Assembly (NCBI GenBank): GCA_034522055.1 | Contig: JAXHLS010000002.1 | Location: 186,001 to 250,000, forward strand | Direction of reading: 5' to 3' | Length of the DNA: 64,000 bases | Source: Gammaproteobacteria bacterium | Lineage (GTDB): Bacteria; Pseudomonadota; Gammaproteobacteria; JAABTG01 | In this document: positions 1 through 8,439 of the stretch, piece after piece | How the letters are laid out: each line of letters starts with the position of its first letter | Position numbering within the stretch: the first letter of the stretch is position 1 | The notes under the pieces: model-generated | What the model saw: the letters and a program-made list of their open reading frames with translations, nothing else | What the model was told of the DNA's origin: nothing | Database searches by the model: none | Made by a program: the position numbers and the translations under genes

Positions 1-1210
1 CCATCGCCTCGGGGCCATAGCGGGCCTCCATGGCGGCGATGGCGGCGGCGGGATCGGGCAGGCGGCGGTTGATCTCGCCGCTCACGGGGTAAAGGGCCTG
101 GCGCTCGCCCACCAGGCTGGACAGGGTGCGGCCCTCGCGGGACATGAGTTCCGCCACCACCAGCCATGGGATCATGCCGGAGTCGCAATAGGCGAAGTCG
201 CGGAAATAGTGGTGGGCGCTCATCTCGCCACCATAGACGGCGTTCTCCAGACGCATGCGCTCTTTGATGAAGGCGTGGCCGGTCTTGCTCTGGATGGGGA
301 TGCCGCCGTACTCCGTCACGATATCGATGGTATTCCAGGTGAGGCGCGGGTCGTGGATGACCTTGGCACCCGGCTCCTTGCGCAGGAACAGTTCAGCCAG
401 CAGGCCCACGATGTAGTAGCCCTCGATGAACCCGCCCTGCTCATCGAACAGGAAACAGCGGTCGAAATCGCCGTCCCAGGCCACCCCCAGGTCGGCACCG
501 CTGCGGCGGATGGCCTCCACCGTGGCGGCGCGATTGTCCGGCAGCAGGGGGTTGGGGATGCCGTTGGGAAAGTTGCCGTCGGGCTCGTGATGCACCTTTA
601 TGAACTCGAAGGGCAGCCACCCCTCCAGCAGGTCCACGATGACCCCGGCGCCGCCGTTGCCGGCGTTCACCACGATTTTGAGGGGCTTCAGCCGGGTGAC
701 ATCCACGTAGCGCAACAGGTGATCGACATAGGGCGTCTTGTCGGTCAATGCATGGCGCGTACCCGGAACGGCCACGGCGGCGAAATCACCCGCCTCAGCC
801 CGCGCCTTGACGTCCAGCAGGCCGGTGTCGCCACTGATGGGCCGGGAGCCCTCGCGCACCAGCTTCATGCCGTTGTAGTCCATGGGGTTGTGGCTGGCGG
901 TGACCACGATGCCGCCGTCCATGGCGTGATGGAATGTATTGAAGTAGATCTCCTCGGTGCCCGCGAGGCCGATATCGTAGGCATCGGCGCCGCCGTCGGT
1001 GATGCCCCGCACCAGAGCGTTCAGCAGCGCCGTGCTGGATAGGCGCACATCGCACCCTACCACCACTCGCTGGGCACCGAGTTCCTCCACGAAGGCGCGG
1101 CCCACGCGATAGGCCACGTCCTCGTTCAGTTCATCGGGCAGACGGCCACGAATATCGTAGGCCTTGAAGCAGGCAAGGGGCGCCACGGGGCCAAGACTCG
1201 TATCGGGCAT
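1..1210 (-). CDS. manB: phosphomannomutase/phosphoglucomutase (C-terminus beyond window edge)
   Basis: The enzyme interconverts mannose-6-phosphate and mannose-1-phosphate (and often the glucose phosphates) to supply GDP-mannose and other sugar nucleotides for surface polysaccharides, in the cytoplasm. About 403 residues are visible; the family is about 460, so only the C-terminal part is missing. The catalytic phosphoserine loop TASHNP is present with Ser at residue 106, and the metal-binding DGDFDR loop and the sugar-binding [10 protein letters not shown] segment are visible. ATG at 1210 was chosen because an AAAGGAGAA ribosome-binding site lies just upstream. It lies downstream of manC on the same strand, separated by 418 bp of repeats. 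The family (AlgC/ManB/CpsG) is certain; the preferred sugar is not. Confidence 0.93.
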   Translation of the reverse strand, partial: MPDTSLGPVAPLACFKAYDIRGRLPDELNEDVAYRVGRAFVEELGAQRVVVGCDVRLSSTALLNALVRGITDGGADAYDIGLAGTEEIYFNTFHHAMDGGIVVTASHNPMDYNGMKLVREGSRPISGDTGLLDVKARAEAGDFAAVAVPGTRHALTDKTPYVDHLLRYVDVTRLKPLKIVVNAGNGGAGVIVDLLEGWLPFEFIKVHHEPDGNFPNGIPNPLLPDNRAATVEAIRRSGADLGVAWDGDFDRCFLFDEQGGFIEGYYIVGLLAELFLRKEPGAKVIHDPRLTWNTIDIVTEYGGIPIQSKTGHAFIKERMRLENAVYGGEMSAHHYFRDFAYCDSGMIPWLVVAELMSREGRTLSSLVGERQALYPVSGEINRRLPDPAAAIAAMEARYGPEAM

Positions 1211-1300
1211 CGGGTATTCGTTCTCCTTTAAAATCAAGCCGGCGGGTGAATCAAGGGCAGCGGGACCCTATGGCGGTGAATGGGGAAATGGGGCATGGGT

Positions 1301-1376
1301 ATAGTGAATAGTGAATAGTGAATGGGGAATGGTGAATGGTGAATGGTGAATGGTGAATGGTGAATGGTGAATAGTT
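1301..1376. repeat. heptamer repeat array (GTGAATG type)
   Basis: About ten near-perfect tandem copies of a 7-bp unit (GTGAATG, GTGAATA, GGGAATG variants) lie in the manC-manB gap. Similar arrays occur at 13129-13246, 14885-14958, 29933-29998, 31380-31400 and 47236-47271. No spacers are present, so this is not a CRISPR. Confidence 0.9.
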
Positions 1377-1393
1377 TAGCCGGCGTTCCGGTG

Positions 1394-1594
1394 GGTGAAC
1401 CGCTGCGCTCGTTCCAACCTCCACACCTCCCTGATCTTTCCCCTTTTCGCGCAATTTCGCGTCCTTCGCGGTTACAATTCTTCGCTATCTGGCCTTGCCC
1501 ATGAGCCGTAGCGGTGAACCGCCACGCTCGTTCCAACCTCCACACCTCCCTGATCTTTCCCCTTTTCGCGCAATTTCGCGTCTTTCGCGGTTAC
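1394..1594. repeat. 82-bp direct repeat with CGCGAAA-rich end
   Basis: Positions 1394-1475 and 1513-1594 are near-identical copies with a period of 119 bp. Each reads GGTGAACCGC, then a CTCGTTCCAACC segment, then a run rich in TTCGCG (CGCGAAA on the minus strand). With the adjacent heptamers they form the composite intergenic unit also seen near 13.1, 29.9, 31.3 and 47.3 kb. No gene is seen in 1211-1628. Confidence 0.85.
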
Positions 1595-1628
1595 GCTTTT
1601 CGCTTTCGCTGTTCGCTGTTCGTGGTGG

Positions 1629-3047
1629 TCACTCCTTGTGGCGCCCATAGTGGTCGTCGAAGCGCACGATATCGTCCTCGCCGAGGTAGGCACCGCTCTG
1701 CACTTCTATGAGTTCTAGAGGAATTACGCCGGGATTCTCCAACCGATGGGTCGTACCGAGGGGGATATACGTCGACTGGTCCTCCGACAGCAGGAATTCC
1801 TTGCCGTCGCAGGTGACCTTGGCGGTGCCGCTCACCACCACCCAGTGCTCGGCACGGTGATGGTGCATCTGCAGGGACAGCCGCTCCCCCGGATTCACCA
1901 CGATGTGTTTTACCTGGTAGCGCTCCGACGCGGTGATGCCCTCGTAGGAACCCCACGGCCGGTAGACACGGCTGTGGATGTTGCACTCCTCGCGCCCCTG
2001 GGCCCGCAGCTGCTCGACGATTTCCTTGACGTCCTGCACCTGATCGCGGGCGGCCACCAGCACGGCATCGGCGGTCTCCACCACCACATGGTTGTCCAGC
2101 CCCACCGTGGCGATGAGCCGGTCCTCGGCGTGGACATAGGAGTTGCGGGTATTGTAGGTGAGCACATCGCCGGACACGACGTTGCCGTCGCCGTCGTGAT
2201 CGCCGATATCCAGTAAAGCCGACCACGAGCCCACGTCATTCCAGCCGGCATCCATGGGCACCATGCGGGCGTGATCGGTGTGCTCCATCACGGCATAGTC
2301 GATGGAGTCCTCCGGACAGGCCGTCATGGCCTCGCGATCCAGACGCACGAAATCTAGGTCCGTCCCCGCCCCTTCCAGGGCCCCCCGGCTGGCTTCGAGG
2401 ATATCCGGGCGATGGCGGCCCAGTTCGTCGAGGTAGGCGTCCACGCGGAACAGGAACATGCCGCTGTTCCAGTAGTAGGCACCCGACGCCAGGTACTCCT
2501 CGGCCGTGGCACGGTCGGGCTTCTCCACGAAGCGTTCCACCGGCCACACGCCGTCCGCAGCCCCGCCCGTCCCCACCCTGATGTACCCGTAGCCGGTCTC
2601 CGGCGCCGTGGGGGGAATGCCGAAGGTCACCAGCGCCCCCTCCCGGGCGGCCTCCAGCCCGCATGCCACGGCATCGTGGAAGGTCTGCTCGTCACGGATC
2701 ACATGGTCCGCCGGCAGCAACAGCATGACGGCGTCCGCCATGAGGCGGCGGATGTGCAGAGCGGCCACCGCCGCGGCGGGGGCGGTGTTGCGACCGACGG
2801 GCTCCAACAGGATCCCCAAGGGATCGACATCCGCCTGGCGCAACTGCTCGGCCACCAGGAAGCGATGGGCATCGTTGCACACCACCAGGGGACCGGCCAC
2901 GTCCGCCAGCCCCGCCAATCGGGCCAGGGTGGCCTGAAAGAGGCTGGAATGGTCCACGAGTTGCAGGAACTGCTTGGGGTAAAGCTTGCGCGACAGGGGC
3001 CAGAGCCGCGTGCCGGCGCCGCCGGAAAGGATTACCGGTACGATCAT
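1629..3047 (-). CDS. manC: bifunctional mannose-1-phosphate guanylyltransferase / mannose-6-phosphate isomerase
   Basis: The protein makes GDP-mannose from mannose-1-phosphate and GTP; the C-terminal cupin domain isomerises fructose-6-phosphate to mannose-6-phosphate. The 472 residues match the AlgA/CpsB/ManC length. The N-terminal nucleotidyltransferase signature GGAGTRLWPLSRKLYPKQF is at residues 9-27, FVEKP is central, and the type II isomerase cupin carries QMHHHRAEHW near residue 390. It is followed on the same strand by manB, so the pair feeds mannose-containing polysaccharide synthesis. The 5' side (3048-3350) holds strong hairpins that could be a leader. algA is an equally valid name. 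Confidence 0.95.
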   Translation of the reverse strand: MIVPVILSGGAGTRLWPLSRKLYPKQFLQLVDHSSLFQATLARLAGLADVAGPLVVCNDAHRFLVAEQLRQADVDPLGILLEPVGRNTAPAAAVAALHIRRLMADAVMLLLPADHVIRDEQTFHDAVACGLEAAREGALVTFGIPPTAPETGYGYIRVGTGGAADGVWPVERFVEKPDRATAEEYLASGAYYWNSGMFLFRVDAYLDELGRHRPDILEASRGALEGAGTDLDFVRLDREAMTACPEDSIDYAVMEHTDHARMVPMDAGWNDVGSWSALLDIGDHDGDGNVVSGDVLTYNTRNSYVHAEDRLIATVGLDNHVVVETADAVLVAARDQVQDVKEIVEQLRAQGREECNIHSRVYRPWGSYEGITASERYQVKHIVVNPGERLSLQMHHHRAEHWVVVSGTAKVTCDGKEFLLSEDQSTYIPLGTTHRLENPGVIPLELIEVQSGAYLGEDDIVRFDDHYGRHKE

Positions 3048-3665
3048 TTGCTGTTACTCTGGTTGTGATCTCGATATGGCCCTTACCACCCCGGTGTTCA
3101 TAAGGGGTGTGCAGTCGTTTGATCCTGCTCTACCGGGGATAGCGGCGCAACTTGCAGGCTCCTTGAACTAACGAACCTACAATGACGACCCATGACACCC
3201 GGTGGCTAACCACCATAGCTTGCCGGTGCCTGCGCGCCGGAACGCAAGCAAAGAACCCGCATCCCGTAGGTCTTTTGTATAAGCAAGTTAGCCGGGCCGG
3301 CCCCGACGGCGGGCCCTGCCGTTGTCCACCAGACCGAGGATGGGGCCGCCCAGCGACTCAACCGGACTCAGCACGTACTATCCCATTTCATCAACGACGC
3401 CCACAACTCAGCCGCCAGAACCGCCTCACTGACCGCCCTCGCTCAGGCTCATGTCTGAATTGGAAAGGACTGTATTCTGAACCTACCCCACGACAATCAT
3501 ATGACGCGATTAATGGCTGTATCCTCCGACCGCTTCGCTACCGCGCGAACGATGAAGAAACACCCGCCGGCGCATGTTGATTAATTGTCGCGAGTTCAAT
3601 AGGTTACGCAGTCTTGGGCGACCGTTGCCGGTCGCAAACTTGCAGATTCCCACGTGAAGCCAATC
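3048..3665. other. intergenic region without a convincing gene
   Basis: This 618-bp stretch separates the divergent manC and DUF2452 genes. The only long reading frame (3182-3580, plus) has an unnatural composition rich in Arg, Pro and Cys, no ribosome-binding site and no recognisable domain, so it is not called. The region is less GC-rich than the genes around it and contains the hairpins listed separately at 3201-3316. Confidence 0.6.
3201..3316. promoter_or_regulatory. cluster of three strong hairpins (candidate leader or structured RNA)
   Basis: Three stem-loops follow one another: GGTGG-CTAA-CCACC at 3201-3214; a two-part stem at 3218-3249 (GCTTG/CAAGC outside, CCGGTG/CGCCGG inside); and GGGCC.GCC/GGC.GGCCC at 3294-3316. 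On the minus strand they lie 150-270 bp upstream of manC; on the plus strand they are 350 bp upstream of the DUF2452 gene. They match no riboswitch class I can name. The function is inference. Confidence 0.35.
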
Positions 3666-4175
3666 ATGAATGACACGACAGACAAGTCCCGCCGCGGCGC
3701 CTACCATCAAGGCGAGTCCCGCAGCGCCCCCTACCCCGTGAGCCGCCTGGCTCCGCCCATCGAACTCGTGGACCTGGCCCGCCAGGTGGCCGAGGCGGAC
3801 AACATGGTCAACGCCCAGGCCACCGCCCGCCTGCGCAGCATCGCCAAGCAGATCAAGGCCCTGCAGCAGGAGGCGCGTGATGTACTGGAGGACACCCGGC
3901 GCAACCAGGAACTGCACCGGGCCCGCTGCAACTTCCGGCGCATCGCCGGCAAGGTCTATCACCTGTACCGTACCCCCGCGGACGAACTCTATTTTTCCAT
4001 GTTGTCGCCCGAAGACTGGGGCAACCGGTTGGCGGACCACTATGAGGGTGCCTACCGCCTGGAAAACGACATGAGCTGGACCCCCGAGGCGGCGTTCGAG
4101 GACATCGACGACAGTCGGGATGTCATCGAGCACCTGCTGGAGAATCTGGGGCCCGATAGGGGCCGTCGAACCTGA
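3666..4175 (+). CDS. DUF2452-family protein
   Basis: A 169-residue soluble protein of unknown function that resembles the DUF2452 family. The middle holds a long amphipathic helix (ATARLRSIAKQIKALQQEAR) followed by a segment with CNFRRIAGKVYHLYR and SMLSPEDWG, which I associate with this family. No signal peptide or membrane segment is seen. An in-frame GTG at 3654 would add four residues; ATG at 3666 is preferred because the protein then begins MNDTTDKS. It stands alone between a structured intergenic region and a REP-like repeat. Confidence 0.7.
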   Translation: MNDTTDKSRRGAYHQGESRSAPYPVSRLAPPIELVDLARQVAEADNMVNAQATARLRSIAKQIKALQQEARDVLEDTRRNQELHRARCNFRRIAGKVYHLYRTPADELYFSMLSPEDWGNRLADHYEGAYRLENDMSWTPEAAFEDIDDSRDVIEHLLENLGPDRGRRT

Positions 4176-4205
4176 GTAGCCCGGAAACAGGCGCTGATGG
4201 TGTGT

Positions 4206-4282
4206 CTGTAGGTCGGCTGCTCTTGACAGCCGACGGGATCTGGGCCCGATGTCGGGATGATCCCGACCCACAGCCGTGCCGT
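4206..4282. repeat. REP-like palindromes
   Basis: Two adjacent inverted repeats: GTCGGCTGCTCTTGACAGCCGAC and GTCGGGATGATCCCGAC. The same motifs recur at 15078-15110, 44200-44225, 44396-44480, 44655-44690, 44727-44750 and 46048-46075. They lie between the DUF2452 gene and the YceI operon. Confidence 0.8.
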
Positions 4283-4372
4283 CCCTGGCCACGAACAGGC
4301 CCCGGCGCGTTAAACTTCCCGTCGAACCCAGGGTCACATCCCTCCGTAGCCAACGACCTGAGGAGAACCATA

Positions 4373-4951
4373 ATGCGCACCACTTCCGTCCTGGCCGCCG
4401 CGGCCATTACCGCAATGCTCTCGGCCCCCCTCCACGCGGCACCCGAGCAATACGTCCTCGAGAAACCCCATACCCAGATCCTGTTCTTCGTCAGCCACCT
4501 CGGCTTTTCCAAGTCCCAGGGCGAGTTCCTCGACTTCGACGGCGGCTTCACCTTCGATTCCGAGGACTGGGGCAACTCCTCGGTTCAGGTCACCATCCGC
4601 ACCCACAGCATCGACATGGATGACCATGCCTGGGACAAGCACATGCGGGACGAGGACTTCTTCAACGTCAACGTCCACCCCACCATGACCTTCGAGAGCA
4701 CGAAACTGGAGAAGACGGGTGAGAAAACCGGCAAACTTCACGGCGACCTGACTCTCCTTGGCGTCACTCGTCCCGTGACCCTGGACGTCACCTTCAACAA
4801 GGTTGGCCAGCACTTCAAATCCAAGGAGTGGATCGCCGGCTTTTCCGCCGCCACCACCATCAAGCGCTCCGAGTTCGGCATGAAGTACGGCCTGCCTGTC
4901 ATCGGCGACGAGGTGGGGATCCGCCTCGAGGTGGAAGGCGTCCGCCAGTAG
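4373..4951 (+). CDS. yceI: YceI family periplasmic lipid-binding-like protein
   Basis: A 192-residue exported protein of the YceI family, a lipocalin-like barrel known to bind polyprenoid or amphiphilic ligands. It has a signal peptide (MRTTSVLAAAAITAMLSAPLHAA) and then the family signatures: YVLEKPHTQILFFVSHLGFS near the mature N-terminus, HMRDEDFFNV and FESTKLEKTG in the middle, and GDLTLLGVTRPVTLDVTF after that. ATG at 4373 was chosen because it has a GAGGAGA ribosome-binding site and begins the signal peptide; the frame is open further upstream. It is the first of a four-gene operon with b561 and two more YceI-domain proteins. The ligand here is unknown. Confidence 0.92.
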   Translation: MRTTSVLAAAAITAMLSAPLHAAPEQYVLEKPHTQILFFVSHLGFSKSQGEFLDFDGGFTFDSEDWGNSSVQVTIRTHSIDMDDHAWDKHMRDEDFFNVNVHPTMTFESTKLEKTGEKTGKLHGDLTLLGVTRPVTLDVTFNKVGQHFKSKEWIAGFSAATTIKRSEFGMKYGLPVIGDEVGIRLEVEGVRQ

Positions 4952-4966
4952 TCGGAGGCCACCGGC

Positions 4967-5521
4967 ATGGGCTGGCGCAACACCACGACGCGCTGGGGCG
5001 GGGTCACCCAAGGCTTCCATTGGCTGATGGCGGTCCTAATCTTCACCCTCATCCCCCTCGGCCTCATCGGCGCGGACATGGCCTTCTCCAAGACGAAGAT
5101 AGAGGTGTTCCAGTGGCATAAGTCCATCGGCCTTCTGGTACTGGCCCTGGTGGTGTTGCGCATCGCCTGGCGGCTGTTCAATCCCACGCCGGCCCACCCG
5201 GCGGATGCCCCGCGTTATCAGCTCATCGGGGCGTCCGCGGTGCATCTGATCCTCTACGGGCTCATGGTGCTCATGCCCCTGGCCGGGTGGGTCATCAACT
5301 CCGCGGCCAACGTCCCCTTCAAGCCCTTCGGGCTCTTCAAGCTGCCCCACCTGGTGGAGCGCAGTGAGGCCACCCAGACCCTGTTCGAGACCATCCACGG
5401 CACCATGGCCTGGATCCTGATGGGTTTGCTGGTGCTGCATATCGGCGCGGCCCTCCACCACCACTTCGTGCGCAGGAACGATACCCTGCGCCGCATGCTG
5501 CCCGGAGGCGGCCGACCATGA
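4967..5521 (+). CDS. cytochrome b561 family protein
   Basis: A 184-residue inner-membrane protein of the bacterial b561 (YceJ) family, which binds two b hemes and passes electrons across or within the membrane, probably with quinones. Four transmembrane segments are visible, with candidate heme histidines in QGFHWLM, QWHKSIGLL, ETIHGTMAW and VLHIGAALHHH. It starts 15 bp after yceI and its last codon overlaps the next YceI gene (ATGATG/TGA), so translation is coupled. E. coli has the same yceJ-yceI pairing. The electron donor and acceptor cannot be read from the sequence. Confidence 0.92.
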   Translation: MGWRNTTTRWGGVTQGFHWLMAVLIFTLIPLGLIGADMAFSKTKIEVFQWHKSIGLLVLALVVLRIAWRLFNPTPAHPADAPRYQLIGASAVHLILYGLMVLMPLAGWVINSAANVPFKPFGLFKLPHLVERSEATQTLFETIHGTMAWILMGLLVLHIGAALHHHFVRRNDTLRRMLPGGGRP

Positions 5522-6084
5522 TGCGAACGATTGTTCTTTCAGTGCTGGGTTTGATGCTGACCCTACCGGGATATGCCGCCACCGACTGGACGGTGGACCA
5601 CGGCGAGAGCCGCCTTGGCTTCACCAACTGGTGGGAAGGCGAGGCCTTCGAGTCGATGTTCCGCCGCTGGCGGGCCGAGACCCTGCGCTTCTCGCCCGAT
5701 GACCTTCAGGATAGCCGTTTCGACATCCGCGTCGACCTCACATCGGTGGATACCGGCACCCGCGACGGCAACGAAGCCATCGCCCAACCGGAATGGTTCG
5801 ACCTCGCGCGATACACCACCGCGCGCTACGAGGCCGACACCTTCAGGGTTACGGTCGACGGTGGCTACGAGGCGGAAGGCGAACTGACACTCAAGGGCAT
5901 CACCCACCCAGTCACCCTGAAGCTGGAATGGCAGCCAGGAGAAGACACCGCCCGCCTCAGCGGCTCTACCCGCCTCGACCGCACCCGCTTCGATGTGGGC
6001 CTCGGGGAATGGCAAACCGGGGACACCATCGCCCTCGAGGTGCAGGTGAGCTTCGACCTGCGGCTGACCCGTGCCGGGCGGTGA
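5518..6084 (+). CDS. YceI family protein (second copy)
   Basis: A 188-residue exported YceI-domain protein with signal peptide MMRTIVLSVLGLMLTLPGYAA. After it come WTVDHGESRLGFTNWWEGEAF, the RFDIRVDLTSVDTG strand pair, and GELTLKGITHPVTLKLEW. The start overlaps the b561 stop by four bases. It differs clearly from the first copy: the segment after the signal peptide has FTNWWEGEAFESMFRRW where the first has FFVSHLGFSKSQGEFLDF. The two are therefore old paralogues that may bind different ligands. Its stop overlaps the next gene (GTGA). Confidence 0.9.
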   Translation: MMRTIVLSVLGLMLTLPGYAATDWTVDHGESRLGFTNWWEGEAFESMFRRWRAETLRFSPDDLQDSRFDIRVDLTSVDTGTRDGNEAIAQPEWFDLARYTTARYEADTFRVTVDGGYEAEGELTLKGITHPVTLKLEWQPGEDTARLSGSTRLDRTRFDVGLGEWQTGDTIALEVQVSFDLRLTRAGR

Positions 6085-6812
6085 GATGGCCTGGCTCCGC
6101 CCATTTGTTGGTCCTGGCGCTCGGCTTGACTGGGTGCGCCATGCCAACACCGGCCCCCGAGGACATCGACCCGGATGTGATCGCCACCGCGCCGCCGGCC
6201 TGGCATCCCCGGCGCACGGTCGCATCCTATGAAGTCCATGGGGCGGAGTCGCGACTCGTGGCCCTGGTCCATCGCGCCGGTCCCCTGGCCGAGGCCGGCC
6301 ACAACCACACCGTGGCCGCCGGCACCCTCACGGGTTGTGCCCTGGTGAACGACACCGGGGGCACGTGGGTCAGCATAGTGATTCCGGTGGCCGACCTCGA
6401 AGTGGACAGGGAGGCGGATCGACATCGCGCAGGGCAAGGCTTCGAAGTCCCCCTCACCCCCAACGACATCGCATCCACCCGCAGCAACATGCTCGGCAAC
6501 GACGGCCTCGCCGCTGCCGCCTTCCCCCACATCCGCTTCGCAGGCCGCCTGGCACCGGGGACGGACGCGGTCGATGGCACCTTGACCATCCGCGGCCGCG
6601 CGGCCCCGCTGTCCCTGCTCGTCCGCGTGGAACGCCGCGACGGCGCGGTTCATGCCACCGGCACCGGCAATATCCGTCAGACCACCTTCGGCATCACCCC
6701 CTTCTCCGTCCTCATGGGCGCCTTGCGGGTCGCCAACCGGGTGAATCTGGATTACCAACTGGTCCTGAAACCCCATCCCGACAACACCAGCGCCCCCTGC
6801 CCGTCGCCATAG
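6081..6812 (+). CDS. YceI-domain lipoprotein (third copy)
   Basis: A 243-residue predicted lipoprotein: the N-terminus MRWPGSAHLLVLALGLTGC gives a lipobox with Cys19. After a linker, residues about 48-235 show YceI features (SYEVHGAESRLVALVHRAGPLAEAGHNH, NDGLAAAAFPHIRFAG, GTLTIRGRAAPLSLLVRVER). GTG at 6081 was chosen because it overlaps the previous stop (GTGA) and opens directly into the signal peptide. It is the last gene of the operon. The downstream 83 bp hold a CGCGAAA-rich repeat and then the group II intron 3' end. Confidence 0.82.
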   Translation: MRWPGSAHLLVLALGLTGCAMPTPAPEDIDPDVIATAPPAWHPRRTVASYEVHGAESRLVALVHRAGPLAEAGHNHTVAAGTLTGCALVNDTGGTWVSIVIPVADLEVDREADRHRAGQGFEVPLTPNDIASTRSNMLGNDGLAAAAFPHIRFAGRLAPGTDAVDGTLTIRGRAAPLSLLVRVERRDGAVHATGTGNIRQTTFGITPFSVLMGALRVANRVNLDYQLVLKPHPDNTSAPCPSP

Positions 6813-6895
6813 GTCGAGCTTCAGAGAAGAGCGTGACCGCGAAAGACACGAAAGGCGCGAAAAGGGAGCAGGCCGGGGGGCTTCCGCTATTCATG

Positions 6896-6965
6896 ATAGG
6901 GGTCGGGAAGGAGTGACCCTCCCCGCCCTCCGAACCGTGCATGCGGTTCTCCCGCACACGGCTCT
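6896..6965 (-). ncRNA. group II intron domains V and VI
   Basis: The minus strand at 6964-6932 reads GAGCCGTGTGCGGG, a short loop, then GCACGGTTC, the classic 34-nt domain V hairpin with the AGC catalytic triad. Domain VI follows, and the intron ends with ..TTCCCGACCCCTAT around 6896. This identifies the element independently of the protein. Confidence 0.9.
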
Positions 6966-6981
6966 CCAGTCGGTGGTTACC

Positions 6982-7844
6982 TCATCGGGATTGGCTCGCC
7001 AACGTCCGGGCTTCGGTCATGGTGAAAAGCCCAGCCGCAGCGAAGAACGCGTTCGGCCAGCGGAGATGGTCGGACTGACAATGACCCGCTCCCGGGCGCT
7101 TCTGCTGCTTGCGCAACAGCGCCCGTAATCGACGTCGGACAAAACCGTCCACGCGAGGAAAGGTCCACGGGTGCGCGTGCTGGAAATACACGAACCAGCC
7201 ACGCAGCATCGGGTTCAGGTCGGCCACAATCCGCGCCAGCGAATCCCCACGACTGCGCCGGGTTTTGGCCCGGACCCGGTCGTAAAGGGCCTTGCGGCTC
7301 TTCTTGCGTACCCACCGCCGTCCCGCTTCAAACCGGTACCCGAGAAACTCAAAGCCTTCCCGGGCTGCCGGCAATCCCCCACACGGGTCTTCTCCGGGTG
7401 CAGTTGCAGACCATTGGCCTCCACCCAGTGCCGCAACTCCTGCAGCGCCTCCTGGGCTTCGTCCGGACTGGCACACAGGATCACGAGGTCGTCAGCATAC
7501 CGAACCATCCGATAGCCGCGCTGGGTCATGTGTACATCCAGCCCGTGCAGGTACAGATTCGCGAGTAACGGACTGATCACCGCCCCTTGGGGCGAGCCCC
7601 GGGTCGGCGTCCAGCGCGCTATCTCCGCCGCCACGTCCTGGCGCAACCAGGCGCGCAGCAGGTCGAGGATCCGACCATCGCTGATCCGGTCCTCGACCCG
7701 GGCCATCAACGCTTCGTGCGGGATGGTGTCGAAGTACTGGGCCAGGTCGGCATCCACCACATGGGTGTAGCCCTCCCGAACCAGCCCATCCACTTCCCGC
7801 AGCGCATCCTTGCACCCGCGACCCGGGCGAAACCCGTAACTCAT
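6982..7844 (-). pseudogene. ltrA: group II intron reverse transcriptase/maturase, C-terminal part (frameshifted)
   Basis: This is the catalytic palm onward of the intron-encoded protein: SYGFRPGRGCKDALREVD, the VVDADLAQYFDTIPH motif, GSPQGAVISPLLANLYLHGLD and the active-site VRYADDLVI. Near 7360 the frame breaks. A run that should be four G on the minus strand has three, so the sequence after RVGDCRQPGK leaves the frame and continues one frame over as FEFLGYRFEAG. The maturase (X) domain (LYDRVRAKTRR, LRGWFVYFQHAH) follows to 6982. The N-terminal half lies at 11803-12258, beyond the inserted transposon; joined, they read EHQFLPM-SYGFRPGR without a gap. No HNH endonuclease domain is seen at the C-terminus. 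Confidence 0.92.
7839..7844. repeat. left copy of 6-bp target-site duplication (ACTCAT)
   Basis: ACTCAT at 7839-7844 is repeated at 11803-11808 on the other side of the transposon. Removing the transposon and one copy restores the reverse-transcriptase reading frame through Phe-Leu-Pro-Met-Ser-Tyr-Gly, which fixes the insertion point. A 7-bp duplication (AACTCAT) is formally possible. Confidence 0.88.
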
Positions 7845-7933
7845 TGAGTCTGAACATACTGCATGATGTTTTTGCCGCGTACTTTAATCACATTCGCTGA
7901 GGGTTCAGGTTCTCAGCCCCTCATGTAAACCGC

Positions 7934-8389
7934 TCAGTTCGTATCCTTGCTAGCGTTTTTCAGACGCTCAATGTCCGCATAGAACGGCTCTCGGCTCTCA
8001 GGGTCGAAGTCCTCTGGATGCGCATCCATCCAGTCGATGGTGCGCTGGCAATACTCGATGGCCAGATCGGTCTCGCCGCGTGCCTCGCAGACCATGGCTT
8101 TTCGCATGAGCCAGTCGTGCACTTCAGGGTATTCGGTGCGCAATTGCTCGCACACGGCATCCGCCTCATCGAGCCTTCCCGCATTGACAAGGGTGATAAC
8201 GCTGTTGGATAACCGGTCGAGTTCCATGTCGTCGAAGAGGTCATCGTGTTGCAGGGTGAGCAGGTCACTGTGATCTGATGTCGCCGGTGTGGTGGTGGGT
8301 GGGATGCTGCGGTCCTGCTCCCAGCAGCAGCGCTTGTATTTCTTGCCACTGCCGCAAGGGCAGGGCTGATTTCTTCCTATCTTTGCCAT
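7934..8389 (-). CDS. SEC-C motif protein inside the transposon
   Basis: A 151-residue cytoplasmic protein. Residues 6-22 are a SEC-C zinc motif ([17 protein letters not shown], Cys 10, 12, 21 and 22), like that at the C-terminus of SecA. The rest is helical and resembles tetratricopeptide repeats ([39 protein letters not shown]). ATG at 8389 has a GAGGAGA ribosome-binding site; the open frame upstream is not conserved in character. It is divergent from the zinc-finger gene, with 50 bp between. It could be cargo or a transposition accessory; the sequence does not decide. Confidence 0.8.
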   Translation of the reverse strand: MAKIGRNQPCPCGSGKKYKRCCWEQDRSIPPTTTPATSDHSDLLTLQHDDLFDDMELDRLSNSVITLVNAGRLDEADAVCEQLRTEYPEVHDWLMRKAMVCEARGETDLAIEYCQRTIDWMDAHPEDFDPESREPFYADIERLKNASKDTN

Positions 8390-8439
8390 CGCTGTCTCCT
8401 CATCGACAATGGTCTGGCCCCAATCTCGGAGAGCGCGCC

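Noticed and set aside
3195-3330. Cyclic di-GMP (GEMM) riboswitch
   Set aside because: A few bases (ACGCAAGC) recall the class, but the required receptor stems and loop motifs are missing.
3182-3580. 132-codon plus-strand frame upstream of the DUF2452 gene
   Set aside because: Unnatural composition, no start signal and no recognisable motif; treated as non-coding.
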